A stretch of 64,000 nucleotides of DNA from positions 26,517,490 through 26,581,489 of the forward strand of contig JAZBQD010000014.1 of assembly GCA_036583965.1 (NCBI GenBank), given 5' to 3'. The position numbers and the translations under genes were made by a program. Source of the stretch: Prunella strophiata. Its lineage: Eukaryota; Chordata; Aves; Passeriformes; Prunellidae. Shown here in pieces: positions 25,901 through 40,200 of the stretch. The notes beneath the pieces are model-generated. The model saw only the letters and a list, made by a program, of their open reading frames with translations, was not told where the DNA came from and searched no databases. Position 1 is the first letter of the stretch, and each line of letters starts with the position of its first letter.

Positions 25901-28900
25901 TCCCAAGCTAATCTCAACAAAGTCTGGTCTGAGAGTTCCCGTATTCCTCTAACCTGTTTGTTGCCTTTGTTCAGTGTCTTGAAATAAACTGTTACTTAAA
26001 GAAATACCAAAGTTTGATTCTATGGAGTATTTTCATTTTGGAGGAAGAAACTAAAATTGCATTAGTCAAATTGAGAGATACTGAAAAACTATAAACTATT
26101 GCAAAATACTTTATAAAACAGGATTAGACTATAAAAAAACCCTGATAATCTGCAGGAATGGGTTAAACACAACATTTTGATAAGCCAAGAATATTTTAAA
26201 GAAAGAAAAAAATTTAAAGACAAAATATATAAAGAATACTGAGTATGAAGAAATTGGTATCAGATTCTTTAGATATCCACTCTATAAATATACTACTTCT
26301 TGTACTATCAAAATAATTGAGAGATCTCAAGAAAGCTCTGGGAACCTAAATTCTCTAGCAACATACTAGTAAGAATACTCCTAATCCCAGTTTACAATAC
26401 AAAACCACAGTATTGGCAAGCAACACTAATAGAAAAGTTCCCAGCAGTTTATCTCAAATTTTTGTCAAGATGACAGAAGTATTTGTGCCAAAATTGTAAT
26501 TTCTTCTCACATGTCTTTAGGATGGGCTAGTGGTTCGTATTTATTTAGAGTTCCTCAGATGTCTGCACTTTTGTATTCAGTGCCATTCAACTTTTAGTAG
26601 GTACATCTTGGTATTTTTGCTCCTCTTCTCTGATATCTGTAATAAAAATAGTGTATTTTATACAGTTGGTGGCTGGGACACATCCTGGTGCCTGGTTCAT
26701 TTTGTTTTTAAACACCCAGGGGAGCTCTAATCTGTCAGTACCTGCAGGTAGCTGGAGCAAAATTTGTTACTTGAACATGTAGCTGATCTAGCACTATACA
26801 CTAGGATCTATTCTTGGCATCTCAAATAATGATAATATTTTTTACTTAAATGATGTATTAAGACAGTAAATTGTGACATATTTTCAATATTTTAAAAATA
26901 ATTTTGTATTAAAGGAGATCCTCAGATTGATGAAAATTTTCTCATGACAGAAGATTGCTGGTCTAATGTGTGCTGCTTTATCTTGATAAAATTATGCCTT
27001 GTGTATAGGTTTGCCATTTAATTTTCAGAAGTTTTATCAAACCTGGTGATAATCTGGCTTTCGCTGTAGTGAAAATTAGTGACTATTTGCAGCATCCAAC
27101 ATGTTTATTATAACTTAAACTTAATATCTAGGTGCCCATGTTTTGAAATAGATCTTTATGTTTTATACTGGATCTGTGAGAACCATCCTATTTGTCCTTC
27201 CATATTGAAGATGCAGTTTGCAGTGACTCTAAAAAAGCACCTTCAGATGGTGATCCTTGAGTCTGTACCTGAGAAATAAAATTCTTCTACGATCTTCAAG
27301 AGATGTTTCCCTTTTAGTATGTTACCAAGGTTATTGAAGTCAACAGGAACTTGAGCACATCTTCAGGGTATTGCATTGCTATTCTGAGAAGAGTATGATA
27401 TTTAAACCAGTTGGAATGAGTGCATCATGCATTAGTTTTGTGTTACATTATCCCATAGGCAGGTGTATTAAACTATTAACTATTCAGGGTGTTTATGAAT
27501 ACGTTTAGTGAAGTGCATGACTGAAAATTACAGAAAGCATAATAGACAGTGTATCAGAAATGACAAGAAGCAATGTCAGTGAGACATGATACAGTTGACT
27601 GGTAACAGATGAATCAAATACATTAAAGCTTAATTTAAATGGATCTAGCATTACCCATCACCCAAAAATCTTCTATACATGGGATTTTCCTTCTAAAGTG
27701 GGACAGTTGTGGTCAAAGTAAATCCAAGCTGTTGTTTGTTAGGCTTAAAATGGAACAAAATTCAGAAGATGGTTTGAAATGATAATTAATTTTTTTTATT
27801 AATAGATCAACTATTCAAGTTTTTTTGTTTAAGATCTGAGGAGGTCCTACATGGATGATTAATGTTTATCATCTCATTCATATTATTAATATAATATCAG
27901 ACCAAGTTTTAGTGAGAAATTATTCTCTAATTATCTTGATCTTTTGCCCTAAAATCAAATTTTAATGGTGATGCTTTCAACTGAACTTCAATTTTAGTCT
28001 GTATTAGAGATGACGGTGTAAGACTATCCATTAACTTATGGGCAAATACTTTAAAATTTGTTGATTGGAAATTGCAGAACTCAAGATAAAACAAGAATGT
28101 AATAAATCTGAAAAATTTCATATTTCTGTAGGCATCCAAAGTCATATGCATCTGGATAATGGAAGCTTCTACCAGAAGCTTCTTACTTGTCATGAGGAGA
28201 AATAAAGTAGGAGAAAGGGATTAAAGCTGGAATGGATAAAAATACTGAAAAGGATGGATAAAAGTACAGCCTTTAAAGCTGTAGCTGCTCTTCAGGAACA
28301 AGTGTATAGTGTGAGATAGGCACATACATACATCTTTCACTCTCACTGGAAAGTCTCCCTGCTTTTACTAAGTGGATATCTTACTTGATAGTGGTTTACC
28401 CTGCCTTTTGCAAATCATTTTAATTTAGAAAGATAACATTTTCTCAAGACTATTAAATTTAGAATGGAATAGTATGGACAGCTGGCTTCAGGATAATTGG
28501 TAAATTTGAACTCTGGCAGACCAGGCTGTTAGCAATGAGGGTATCTGTTGCTTTAACCATTTAATCCTATAAGGCAAATGTCTCAGTCCTTAGAATTCTA
28601 AGTTAATACAGCTCCTATACCTGTTCCCAGCTTTGTCTCATATGCTCTCACAGCACAGTTGTACTCTTTTGTGAGTATGCCTACTGCTCTTTTTGCAGTT
28701 AAAATCTACACAACTAAATGAAGTTCACTTCCATTCACTTTTTCTATTAATTTGGCAACAACCAACCTAATGCTGAAGGATTCTAGGTCCTTGGACTGTT
28801 CTCTGTTCTCTTCTGAGCAGGCTGTGAAAGATTCTGTGCCTGCTTTGTGCAAGGAGGACCAGGAGTAGAACCTCCTAGATTAGAGTAGTAGAAGTAAACG

Positions 28901-31900
28901 TTATTTGTAACATTACTTAATCTGTAAGGATTTAAATTACTATGGATAGTGTAGGATAATATTTATTTTATGCTTTCTGATATGTAGTAATCTCTCAGAC
29001 TTACATCCAAGAAAGAAGTCAATCATGAAAATATGTTACATTTCTGGGATAACTTTTGAAAGCTACTGCAGGCAAAATTTAGATATCCTAATTTTCCTTT
29101 GATGTAGCTCCATAGATTTTTTTTTTCTGGATATCTTGCCACAAATTCTATATTTCATACTTTTGTTTGACAGATTTTAATAAACTACCTGTCATCAAAA
29201 CCACAAGCCATTTGCAGAATCTCCTGCATAATTCAATGTAGGCTTTATCATAGAGACTTGTTATAGGTTTCTGAGAGAAAATTCTTGCTCTTTTCATGCT
29301 TCAAATGTTCTCTTGCAAAGCTTGTGTCAGGGTTTATTATGCCTACGATTGTTTCTGTATTCTATCTAGAATTAACCAAATATAAAATATATAGTCATTT
29401 GCTAGTTAAGGGACTGGAGGTCAGGGCATTTCCCAGGTTGACACTCTCATTTCCCTTTTTAAGGATTTTCCACCACAACTGAGCACCTTGAAAAGAAAGT
29501 CAGCTTTTCTGAGTTCTCAGGGAGATGGCTACTTATATTTCTAAAAGGCCCTCGAATCTATGGGTTGTAAATGGAGGACATTTTTCTTTAGTCTTGAGAT
29601 ACCTTATCCTTGAAAGAAGAGGGGTTTTCAGAAACATGTTTGTCTTAGAATTTCCTCTTCACTAGATTTAAGGAGATGCATAGTGTTCTTCGCTTAGATT
29701 ACTCTGCTGAGCGTTAGCTGAGGTGCCTAATTCTGGCAGTGCAATGTATGTTTATTTGTTCGTAGGTATTTAACTTATTTAACCTGAGGAGAAAGAACAA
29801 TATTACCTATTCTGTATGTACTGTCCTTTTCATAATTCTTGGCCTTAGAAAAAAAACAACTGCACTTTAAAATTAATGGGAAAAAAAATTCAGGTCATGG
29901 GAACCTGAAGAGAGAGCACAGAATGTAGTAGCCTTTCAGCTTTATCCAGGTAGTATTTATTTACAATTTGGTATGCCTTCCTTTTTAGAAGGGAACTGGA
30001 AAATTCAAAGGGTTTCACAGTAGTGAATTGATGGAAAATATCTGGGTTTCAGTCTGTCAATAAGGAAGTAAGATCCAGATTTGAAAGACAGCCATTATAA
30101 TAATGGACCATGTATAATAATAATAATTAAACCATGTATAGAATAAAGAATGTAAAATTATTATTTCTTTTTTGAATCATCTTCAGGTTTTTTAATATCT
30201 TCAGCCCCTTTAGGGTATGTGTATTTTCTTCATGACAGCACATCCAAGTACATAAAGGACAAGAGGGTGAATGAAGGCATCAACCTGCATTTACCAAGGC
30301 TAATTTATAGCTGGCTGGCCTTTCTGCCATCTGTGAGGAGAACATAAGTCAGCAATGTGCCCTTGTGGCAGGGAAGGTCAACAGAAAACATGGCCAGCAA
30401 GTTGAGGGAAGTACCTATTCACCTCTGTTCAAAGACTTGTACAGTTTTGGACTTCATTATAGGAGAGACAAACCAGCTAGGGAAAATCCAGAAGAGAGAA
30501 ACACAGCAAGATCATTAAGAGGCTGGAGCAGTGACATACGAGAAGTTGAAAGAGCTGTTTGTTCAGACAGAAGAAAAGAGCACTGAACAGAATCTCATTA
30601 AGGTGTCCTCAACTAAACTACTTCTTTTGGTGTTAAAAAGGGCCCCAGTCTTATCAGGTGTGCACAGCAAGGGGAAAATGAGGGCAGATGCAAAATGCAA
30701 CAAGGAAATTTATGTTAGATATTATGGATAAAAATCACAGTCAGGGTAATCAAGCTCTGCAAAAGATTGACAAGAGAGATGGTGTGATATCCGTGACTGA
30801 AGAGACTTAAAACTTGACTGCACAATTTCCCAAGCAAACTGAACTAACCTCAAAATTAGCTCCAGCTTTGAAATTTTTGTATCTCAGAGAAAGTGATTGA
30901 ATGAGATGATTCGAAAGGTCCATTTCATATATTCTGAATGTCTTCACAGTTAAATTCTCACCATAAGCATTCTGTCTTTTCTGGCAACAATATCCACAGC
31001 TTCAAGTTCTTCTGGTCCTGAAGCTTGGACAAAGAATTGATTGTGATCAATCATGTTCACTACTTGCTACTGTTACTTGGATTCTTAAGCAGTGAGACTG
31101 TTGGACAAGAGTAATTTTCTCCTCTCTTTGTCTTTGATAGTATTATTTTCTCATTGACTAATTTAAGATGTACTAATTTAGTTACTCTCCTTATCTGTTA
31201 CTTTCTTCATTATGAGTTGATAGATATGATTGCATGTTCCCTTTGTTTTCCACTTCAGTCTGTCATTGTTAAAGGTGGCATTCTTCACAAACAACTTCAT
31301 GGTAAAGTGGTACTTCGAAGTTCCTTCATCCTCTGAAAATTAGCCAGTTATCTTTTAGTGGGATAGAGCTTCTGTTGTCCCAGTCAGTCTATTATTTATA
31401 TTGTCACAAACACTCTGAAAAGATAGAATTGTTTAAATTGTCTTGCTATCTGAATGACAAGCATTTAGATTTTCAGAAGAAAAAGGAATAGGTATGTTGC
31501 AAGTTTTTTGGGTATTTCTGTATTGTGGTCTTACTTTGGTACAAGTCATTTGATCACCTTTTGACTAGTCTTATTATTCTTATCCCAGTGGTTAATAGGA
31601 GGACTTTATGGCAGTACTGAATGCAGTTCAATATATCTCCTACATGCCTGTCTAGGCCTGCCAAAAGCAAAGATGTTATTAATGCATCCTAGCTCCAAGT
31701 TTCTTAGGAAGTGTGTGTAGAATGGAATGTGAGGTGCACTTGCCTTACATGTGTTAAAGGAAAAAACATGGTTGGTTTGAATTGACTGGGTATATTTACT
31801 CCATCATTATAATATGTGAGTTACTCCTGAAGCAGTCTGCTTACTGGTGTCTAGATTAATTTTTTAGATGAAGCTCTGTATAGTTGAAGAGGAGAATTTG

Positions 31901-34900
31901 AATTCTCCTGGATTTGAAGACAAAAAAAATATAGATGAGTTTTCTATTATATGTACTTTCATGCATAACATCAAGAGATAGACATCGTAGTAAAAAATTA
32001 ATACGTCTTCATGTAAAATTAATGTGTATTGGTGTTGGAAGGGACTTCAGGAGATCATCTGCAGAGGTCAGCTAGAAGAATCAGTCAGACCCAGTCAGAT
32101 CTTGAGTACCTCCAGGAATGGATATTCTGCATCTTGGGCCATCCCACTCAAGTGTTCCATAATCTTTACAGTAAAAAAGCATTTTCTTATTTCCAGATGG
32201 AACTTAATGTGTTCAACGTCATGTCTGTTACCTCTTGTCCTGCCTCAGGGCACTACTGAGAAGAGTTTGGCTTTGCCTTTTCTACACTCTCCCACTGTAT
32301 ACTTACTGTGAGATCCTCCCCAAGCCTTCTCTAGCCCTAAACAGTGCTGTAAGACTCAGCTTCTCCTCTTAAAAGATACTCCAGTCCCTTAGTTTTGGAA
32401 GTTAAAGTTTTTTTTCTTTCAGTAACAATTGTGAAATAATTATTCATGATAGTTTGGACTGAAGTTTGTCAGATGTTTTTATTTTGATTTCTTTTATCCC
32501 TGAAAATATATCTTTATTTAAAGAAATTTTATCCCCTTACATTAAAAGAATTCATAAAAATATCAGGAGAAAAAAAAATCACCATTTTATTAATGTATTA
32601 TACAGCTATAACTTCCCCTCATTTTATGTTTTCATCTTAACTTCAGGAATAAAGAATTAGCAATAGAACCAATAAAAACAGAATCAAATGCTGTTGGAAA
32701 CACTTAAAACATGGGGAATTGCTGTTGTTTTATTGCCTGAATTATTGACAAGTAACTTCGCTCATTCGACTTCAAAATATTTTATGCATAATTTATGTTT
32801 TATAGTATAATACCAAATGTCATAGTAAAACCTGATTTTATATTACTATCTTTACAATGCTGAAGTATTGATGATGATTTGATAGTAACTACGTTGAATT
32901 TGGTATAATATCCTATTCACTCAATGCTTAGGTTATGTTCAGGATAGAAAGACTAATTGGTCACCTTTGTAAGGGTAAAATCCACATATTGTCTTTTAGA
33001 GAATATGAAACTTTCTTCCTCAGGTTACAAATATGAGTTCTGCTTGATGTAGATCAATGTCTAAGTGTGAAAATAGTTTCCAAAGAATGGAAATGACCTT
33101 GGGAAAAAGTGAGTAATCATAGTACAGGCATATACTTCTTTATGAAACTCTCCACAGTATATGTAGGAGCGTTTAGAAATTGAATTTGTTCTGTATTTGC
33201 AGATGTCTGTCTTTGCTTATTGCAGTAACCATATTTAAAATTAGTTCAATTTAAAATAAAGTTACATTTTACAGTGTGCTAAGGAGATATATAGTTTCTA
33301 ATTATGGACTATATACATATGGATTATTGTTCCTCTTTTATATTTCATTTGAGATCCATGGGTTGGGGTCTAAGTTTAGAACTATGTACTCCTTTTATTT
33401 CACAGGCAAACCACATAACTAGAAATAGTAAATGAAGAATAAAAAAAAATAATACTACTTTTATAGTATAACTAACTGGAGTTCTTCTTATTATTTTTAA
33501 TCTTGTGGTTGACTGCAGGTTTGTGATTGATTGATTTCTGCACACATAAGACAGTGCAGCTGAAATTAGAACTCCTTGACCTCCAGTGCCTGTAATTCAC
33601 TTCATCCACCATGTACAAGTGTAAAGAAGGTAGTACAGCTGGCTACCAAATCTTTGTGATCTTTTAATGGCTATAATTGCAGGATGCAACTGGTAGGAGC
33701 TCAATTCAAATGAACTGGATTTTGATTTCTTTCCTCCTTTTATTCATTTTATTTCTAATACACAATATTAATTGCATTTTGTTTTTATAGGTGTTTTAGT
33801 TTGTAGTGGCATTGGTTAAGACATCTGCTTGAGTCTTTCCTCCTAGCCCCATAGCTGTACCATTCCAATTTTCCTTCAACTTTTTGTGACTGTGGCCATG
33901 AAATCAGTTCCTTTTTTATTGCATAAGAAGCCAGTGGTAAAACAGCTACATTCAAGTTTGAAAGAAGAAGGGAGTCCATCTTGAAGAATAGTTCAAATGA
34001 TAAAATTCAATGCTATTTTATCTTTAAATCGACAGAGGTCATTTATGTCTCTTGGTTTGTAGGACAGTTTTTTTTTTTTCCATAATGTGATTTATCTGTG
34101 GGAAATTTAACATAAAATTGGTTATGAATAATTCCAGTATATAGTCCTATAGTTTGGACTCTTTGTGACTCCAAGTATCTTCTGTCACAGTTTCCCATGC
34201 TCAGGTGGACTTGAGCACCATTTTCACTTCACTGTAATGATTAGGTGTGGAAATGGAGCTGTGCCACCATGTGATCCATAAACAAAGTGATACAAAATTC
34301 TCTCTGCCATACTGGAAGCTGGCTAATCTTTCAGATCCGTATATCCAGTTAAAGATTTCAATTCCTAGAAGCTCTGAATACATTATCAAACAATTTGACC
34401 TACTATAGGCTTGTGAACTGTGAGCAGGAGATTTAAGACAGCATTCTGTAGTTTGATTTTATGACCTCAGCCTTCCAGAAGCTGAAATTTTGTCTGAGAT
34501 ATCAATAAAATGTGTCTCCTGCCCTGCTTCAACTGTGATGAGGCACTGGAGTTCCTTTCTTCTCTGTTTAAATTTCCTGATTTATACTTTTCTTTCTTTT
34601 TCATTTGTAAGGGGTTTTCAGAGACAGTATGACAGACTGGCACTATGGAAGTTCCTATTTCCAGCATATTTTTCATCATGGGTATTGATAACCAACTTTC
34701 ACTTTCATCCTTGACCTGCTATCACAAGACAGAAACTTGTTCTTTCTTTTGGAGAGACCATCTAATTAATTATGGAAAATAATATCTCTGATAAGTGGGA
34801 CAAATTTCCAATGTTTAACTAGGTCCCTCTCACCTAAGAAGTTCTTCTTTCTCCTTGATTTGTGATGACTGGGAAATCAGAAGTGAGAAATGTGTCAGTT

Positions 34901-37170
34901 CAGTAAGGCTTTGGCTGTCTTTAATTTCTAACTTGTTTTGTATTGATAGGATTAATTCTTCTTTCTTACCCAGTCACTTCTGGCTTCCTTCTGTAGAATA
35001 TGATGTTTCTTCCAGAGTACCTGTTTATAAAACTTAAATGTAGGTATTTTTGGTGTGAAGGATTTTCGTACCTATGCCTACCTTTGATTTTTCTGACCCA
35101 AAAAAAGACTGCTTTTTTGGTAAGTGTTCTTTCTGCTAAAAAGTTGAAGAGATTCATGCTGCTATAGCCATTAGCAATATTTTCCTGGAATAAGGTCATT
35201 CTGAGTCCATTGTGGATTCCTTTCTTAAATTTTTACCAGAATGAGACTCCTAGACTTCCTTGCAGGTCTACTATGCAGTTATGGATGTGCTGCTAGGAAT
35301 TTCCATCAATATGAGTGTGCACATGAAGGAGGAAAAATGGAGAAAAGAAGTTAACAACAGTGGTGTATTGTTTGGGATATTCACATCTACAACTTTCCTC
35401 CCCCTTATCCTCTATCCTGGTGTTGAGCAGTCAAGCAACGAGCTAAAAAAGGAATTGGGGTCAGTGTATCACTACTTCTCCTTTCTATGCCCTTTGCTGG
35501 GAGAATCAAAGGCATGAAGCAGAAACATGAACTGTGAGCCACAGGCTCATCATGATCTGTCTGGACCCAAACTCAAAACAGTGGTGCTCTTGCATCCTCT
35601 AAGCTGATAAATGCTGCTGGTGAGCGACAGGCTTCTGCCAAATTTCTGACAGGAACGTGAGGCTGCATCTAACTTTAACATGCCAAGGGAACATTTCTGG
35701 GTACTGGAAGGTGCCATGTGGCATTCTCCCAAGGAAAGAGCTACCAAGCACAGCTGAAGAATTAGTATATGCCTAGGGCCTGATAGACAATCTGGTTGCA
35801 GCTATCCTGTTTAGAAGGTTTGAGTAGTGTAGGTGTGGAGCATTCTATGCCAGTATGACCTTAGTGCCAGAAAATAGTTCCAAACATGTTTAGTTTACTA
35901 TTGCTGATGCAGTCTGAGTTCCTAAATGGTTCAGAGCTGAAGTGACAAGAGAACTGACATGGCATCCAGGGTCTGGCAGAATGTAGAGTCCTAACCTGTA
36001 TACAACCCACGACATATTTTCTGGGAGCTAAGCAGAGCCGGATAGTTTTAATGATATCAGTTGTGCTTTGATCTCAACAGTATATAAACATTCTAGATCC
36101 CAGGCTGTCCACTGCCATTTTGTAAATAAGGACTGAAACAGTTGTGTCCTCTGTGATGTGGAAGAGAAGTACATAAAAACTCTACTGCCTAAAAATTACT
36201 GTCTCGAGAATCTGCTAGGGATTTTAGGTTGTTCAGAGTGACTCAGTGATGTGGGAAAGCCAGAAACCAGTTTTTGTTTGTAAAATTAAAAATACAGTCC
36301 TTTACCAATTTACCTGTATGTGAAGATTTTTGTAACTGTGATGGCTACAAAACTGAATTTTACAAAAGCTGTAAAATTCATCTTGCTATTTAAAAATACC
36401 TCCAAACTGTTCTGAAGTTATTTCATACCCTAGACTGCTCCTAAAATTTTGTCTTCTATGTGGCAGAACTATGTTAAAATTGTATTTCACGTAATGAGAA
36501 TCTATTCCTTCATTGGTTGGACTGTTACCAAAAAAAGGTCAGAAGTTATGTTTCTGTTTTATTTGCTGTAGATTTGGTCTAGTTTTAGAATTTCTGCAAC
36601 CATGAACTGCATCCTGGTATTCTGTTTCTATGCTCAAGGAGAAATTAACCTTCCAGCTTTGATTATGCTTTTAGAGAAAATATTTACAAATTCTCTGTGC
36701 ATTCAGTCTACTCTGAACTGGCATGATCAAAGTCTGTATGGAATCTTTATGCTAATAATGTACCCCCAATTAATTCAGTGTCTCAATTATCAGTATTATA
36801 GGAGTAATGCTTTGCTGTGTGTGTTTTTTCAAATCAGGTGCTATGCAGGTCTTTCATATGAATGAATTTGGGTTGAGCTCTATGCCTTTCAAGATGCCAA
36901 GTTCCTTCAGATCACTTTGCACTCTTTTTAGGTGGCTTCTTGAAAATCCAGGAGATAGATATTCCAATAATTAGATGGTTTTTAAACATTTACCTTCTAC
37001 TACAACCCACTCACCCTAGGAGAGAAATGTTCTTTGAATTTTGCTAACTTAAGCTGTCAGAAACATCTATATGAGGTTCTTTGCCTGTGTGGTGGGACCA
37101 TGGGGGGCCAGCCACGAACTACCAACTAGCTGAGCCTTGGCCACTTTTAAAATGTAATTCCACTGGAAGG

Positions 37171-37233
<63 letters not shown>

Positions 37234-40200
37234 TTTTCTAGTGTGACTCCAAATACGACTAGTGTAGTTTTGGTCAGCACTTCAGCACTTGGGGGAAAAT
37301 GTCCCTCTTCTTACTATTTGAAATCCAATTGTGCCCCCTTTGGTGAAATGATGGCTTCATCTGAATAATTTTACTGCCAAGATCAAACTAGCAGTCAAAT
37401 CTACTTGTTAAAAGCAGTATGAGGTACATGTTAATATGAGATATAGTAAAAGATCTTTCCAAGATTAAAGATAATTGAAATTTAAAGTGAATTCAGAATC
37501 AGGTAAATTCAGCTGGGGTCTATTTTTCAGGGCGCTTTGTGTCTGGATTCTTTTAAGAGTTAATACTAAGTACGCTTCTAGAGAACCTAGCCCATGTGTA
37601 TGACAGAGGCCTTCCCATCTCCATAATTTTCTAAAAATCTACAGCTTTCTGGAGATTTCACAAACAAGGATCCCTTCCTCTCTGCAAATGTATGACCTTT
37701 AATGGAGGAAAAAAAAAAAAAAAAAGGCAATTTATATGTATAGTAAAGGAAAGTAGGATGGAATCTGTCATCTACACATGCATTTCATACCCTTTTTTGG
37801 TGTATCATTTCCCTTCTTTTTGTTGTAGGCCAGTCTAGCCTTGCATGATAGGTTTAGTTTAGTACCTAAGGTATTTAGTTGGAAATTGTTTTTTTTCCTG
37901 CTCAATTATATAAAGATTTAGGAACATTATTTGGATTAAACACAGCTGAAAAAATCACAGTAATTGTTCCATGAGTCCTTCAGGTACCATAGTGCTGATA
38001 CTAAATTAGAGAGAGAGATGTGATGAATCATTTTGCATGGTGTCTTATTGTGGAACTGGGATCTCTCCTGCAATGTTTTTTTTTTTTTTAATCTATGATA
38101 TTAGGAAGTACATTTGCAGACAAATTTGGGTTCTCTAGATGTCTCTTACCAAACAGGCAGTTCAGAAAAGACATTAAATTATTCCTGTTATTATATATTA
38201 TATATTTTACAATAAGGTATTTGCCAAAACAGATTTTGTGAAGTATCATATCATAATTTAAAGGAGCAGAAAGATGCTGAAAGTTGATGAAAGATTATTC
38301 TTTAAATACATTCCCCCAAATTTAGCATTTTTATTTTAATATTGTTGCAAAGTTCATCATTCACAGAGCTGCGATTCTATGGAACACTTGCAATACTTTT
38401 GGAGTAGGTCTCAGGGTTCATTTTCTAGAAAACATTCCATAGTAAAACTATTTGAGGTAAAAAGAATATTTCTTTGTTGATGTGTAATTGGTTTTTGTAA
38501 AATTATAAAACACAGTGTTCACTTTAGATACATCTGGAAATAAGTGATGGGTTGTTGTTCTTTTTAAGCTGTTTGAAAGGCTACATCAGCCAAATCTTCC
38601 TTTATAGTAGGAGCTTCTGTGTAATTTAAACCTCTTAGTTTTGGATTTCATTTCTACATTTGATAAGGCTTTTAAATAGAGTAGAAACAATAACTCCTAA
38701 TGGATTTAAATATGGAATTTTATCATAAATAGACTGAAAATTTACTGAATATTTTTACTGTAATTACATTTTGCCTTCTAAGCCTGTGTGTCATAAATGA
38801 TTTTGTTCAATGGAAAGCATCATGTTGGATGAATTGATATTTTCTGAGTGATCCATATGATTGCTAGCATATCTTACCAAATACTTAGTCATCTGATGGA
38901 TATGACTTCTGTAGCTATTTCAGTAACAGTGTTCAGGAAATTTTAAGTTGTGGCATTGTTGTTACATATCCCTAAAGCTTTGGAAGACCTTTGTAGTATG
39001 TCACTGTGAAACTTCAGTCTCTATTTAAAGTATGTTATTTGTCTTTGTGAAAGTAATTCTGTGGTAATAAAAGTATTTCTAGTCATGATCATAGCAATGC
39101 TTTGGATGCTGCTGAGGTAATTCTGACCTCTGTTGGCAAAGCACAGCAAATGAAATGTGTGCTGAGTAGCATCCTTTGTTTTGATATTATTTATTTCAAA
39201 CATGACATGTTGCTGAGAGAAGAAATTAAGGAATTAATTCTACATTTTATTGTTGGAAAGCTTTTCTCTGTCCTACTGTTCCACTTAGCTAGAGCATAGC
39301 TAGCTAACATAGGATAGAGAATTTATGCTCAAACTGTCCTTAGTTAATAGCATTATCTGATTTAGTAATTTTGTATCATGCAATAGTTTCATCCAATATC
39401 GTTCTTATTCAGATTTTCTATGCTATGCCAAAAAAATTTGAACATTTCACATTATAATAGCTCTATGTGTTAAAGATTAGATCTTACAAGGATTCCATTT
39501 GAGATTTGCAGTATGTCTGATAAAGACCAATCTTCAAGGCTCTGAAAAAACTTGATCAGTGGATTGGTTTTGCCCAATTGTACTTAATGCAGTAGCTAAT
39601 TTCACCCTGATTGACTTTCTTATTTAACTTCATAATCAATTTAAGAGAAGAAAGAAATGTTGATGTAATCTGAACAGGTGCTAATTTTTTTTCTACGCAG
39701 TGACTATCATTTCTATAATGTATTTTTCATATTTATATTTCATATGTCTTTCTTAAGCTGTGTCCTTGTTAATGAAGTTGGTACAAAGCTGATGGAAAGA
39801 ATGAGTGTTAGCACTTGGACGTAGGCAGTCAACATGCAGATACTCCATGATAGCATTTCAGCAAATGCAATAAGAGGACCTCTGATTTAAAATTATGTTT
39901 CTCCAAAGAACATACTCAAATTGTTTAATATTTATGTTTGTATTATATGGTTCAGCATTATAAAGTCACCCCAGGACAACAGGAAAGAATTTTAGTACTC
40001 TTTTGAATACATATTGATCAAGGTTACTTTCAATTACTTCATATCTTATAAAAATGTACCATTGCACACTTCTGATGTTCACTGACATGCTTATTGTCTG
40101 CTTAGGCCCTTGGAGTCTGAATAACTGAGGAAGCATTCTACTGGAAAGCACAAATATTATGCATATATTCTACATATGTTATAGGTCATTGATAGACTTC

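Noticed and set aside
37081..37368. 95-codon frame with alternating Tyr-Ile
   Set aside because: It is produced by the AT microsatellite.
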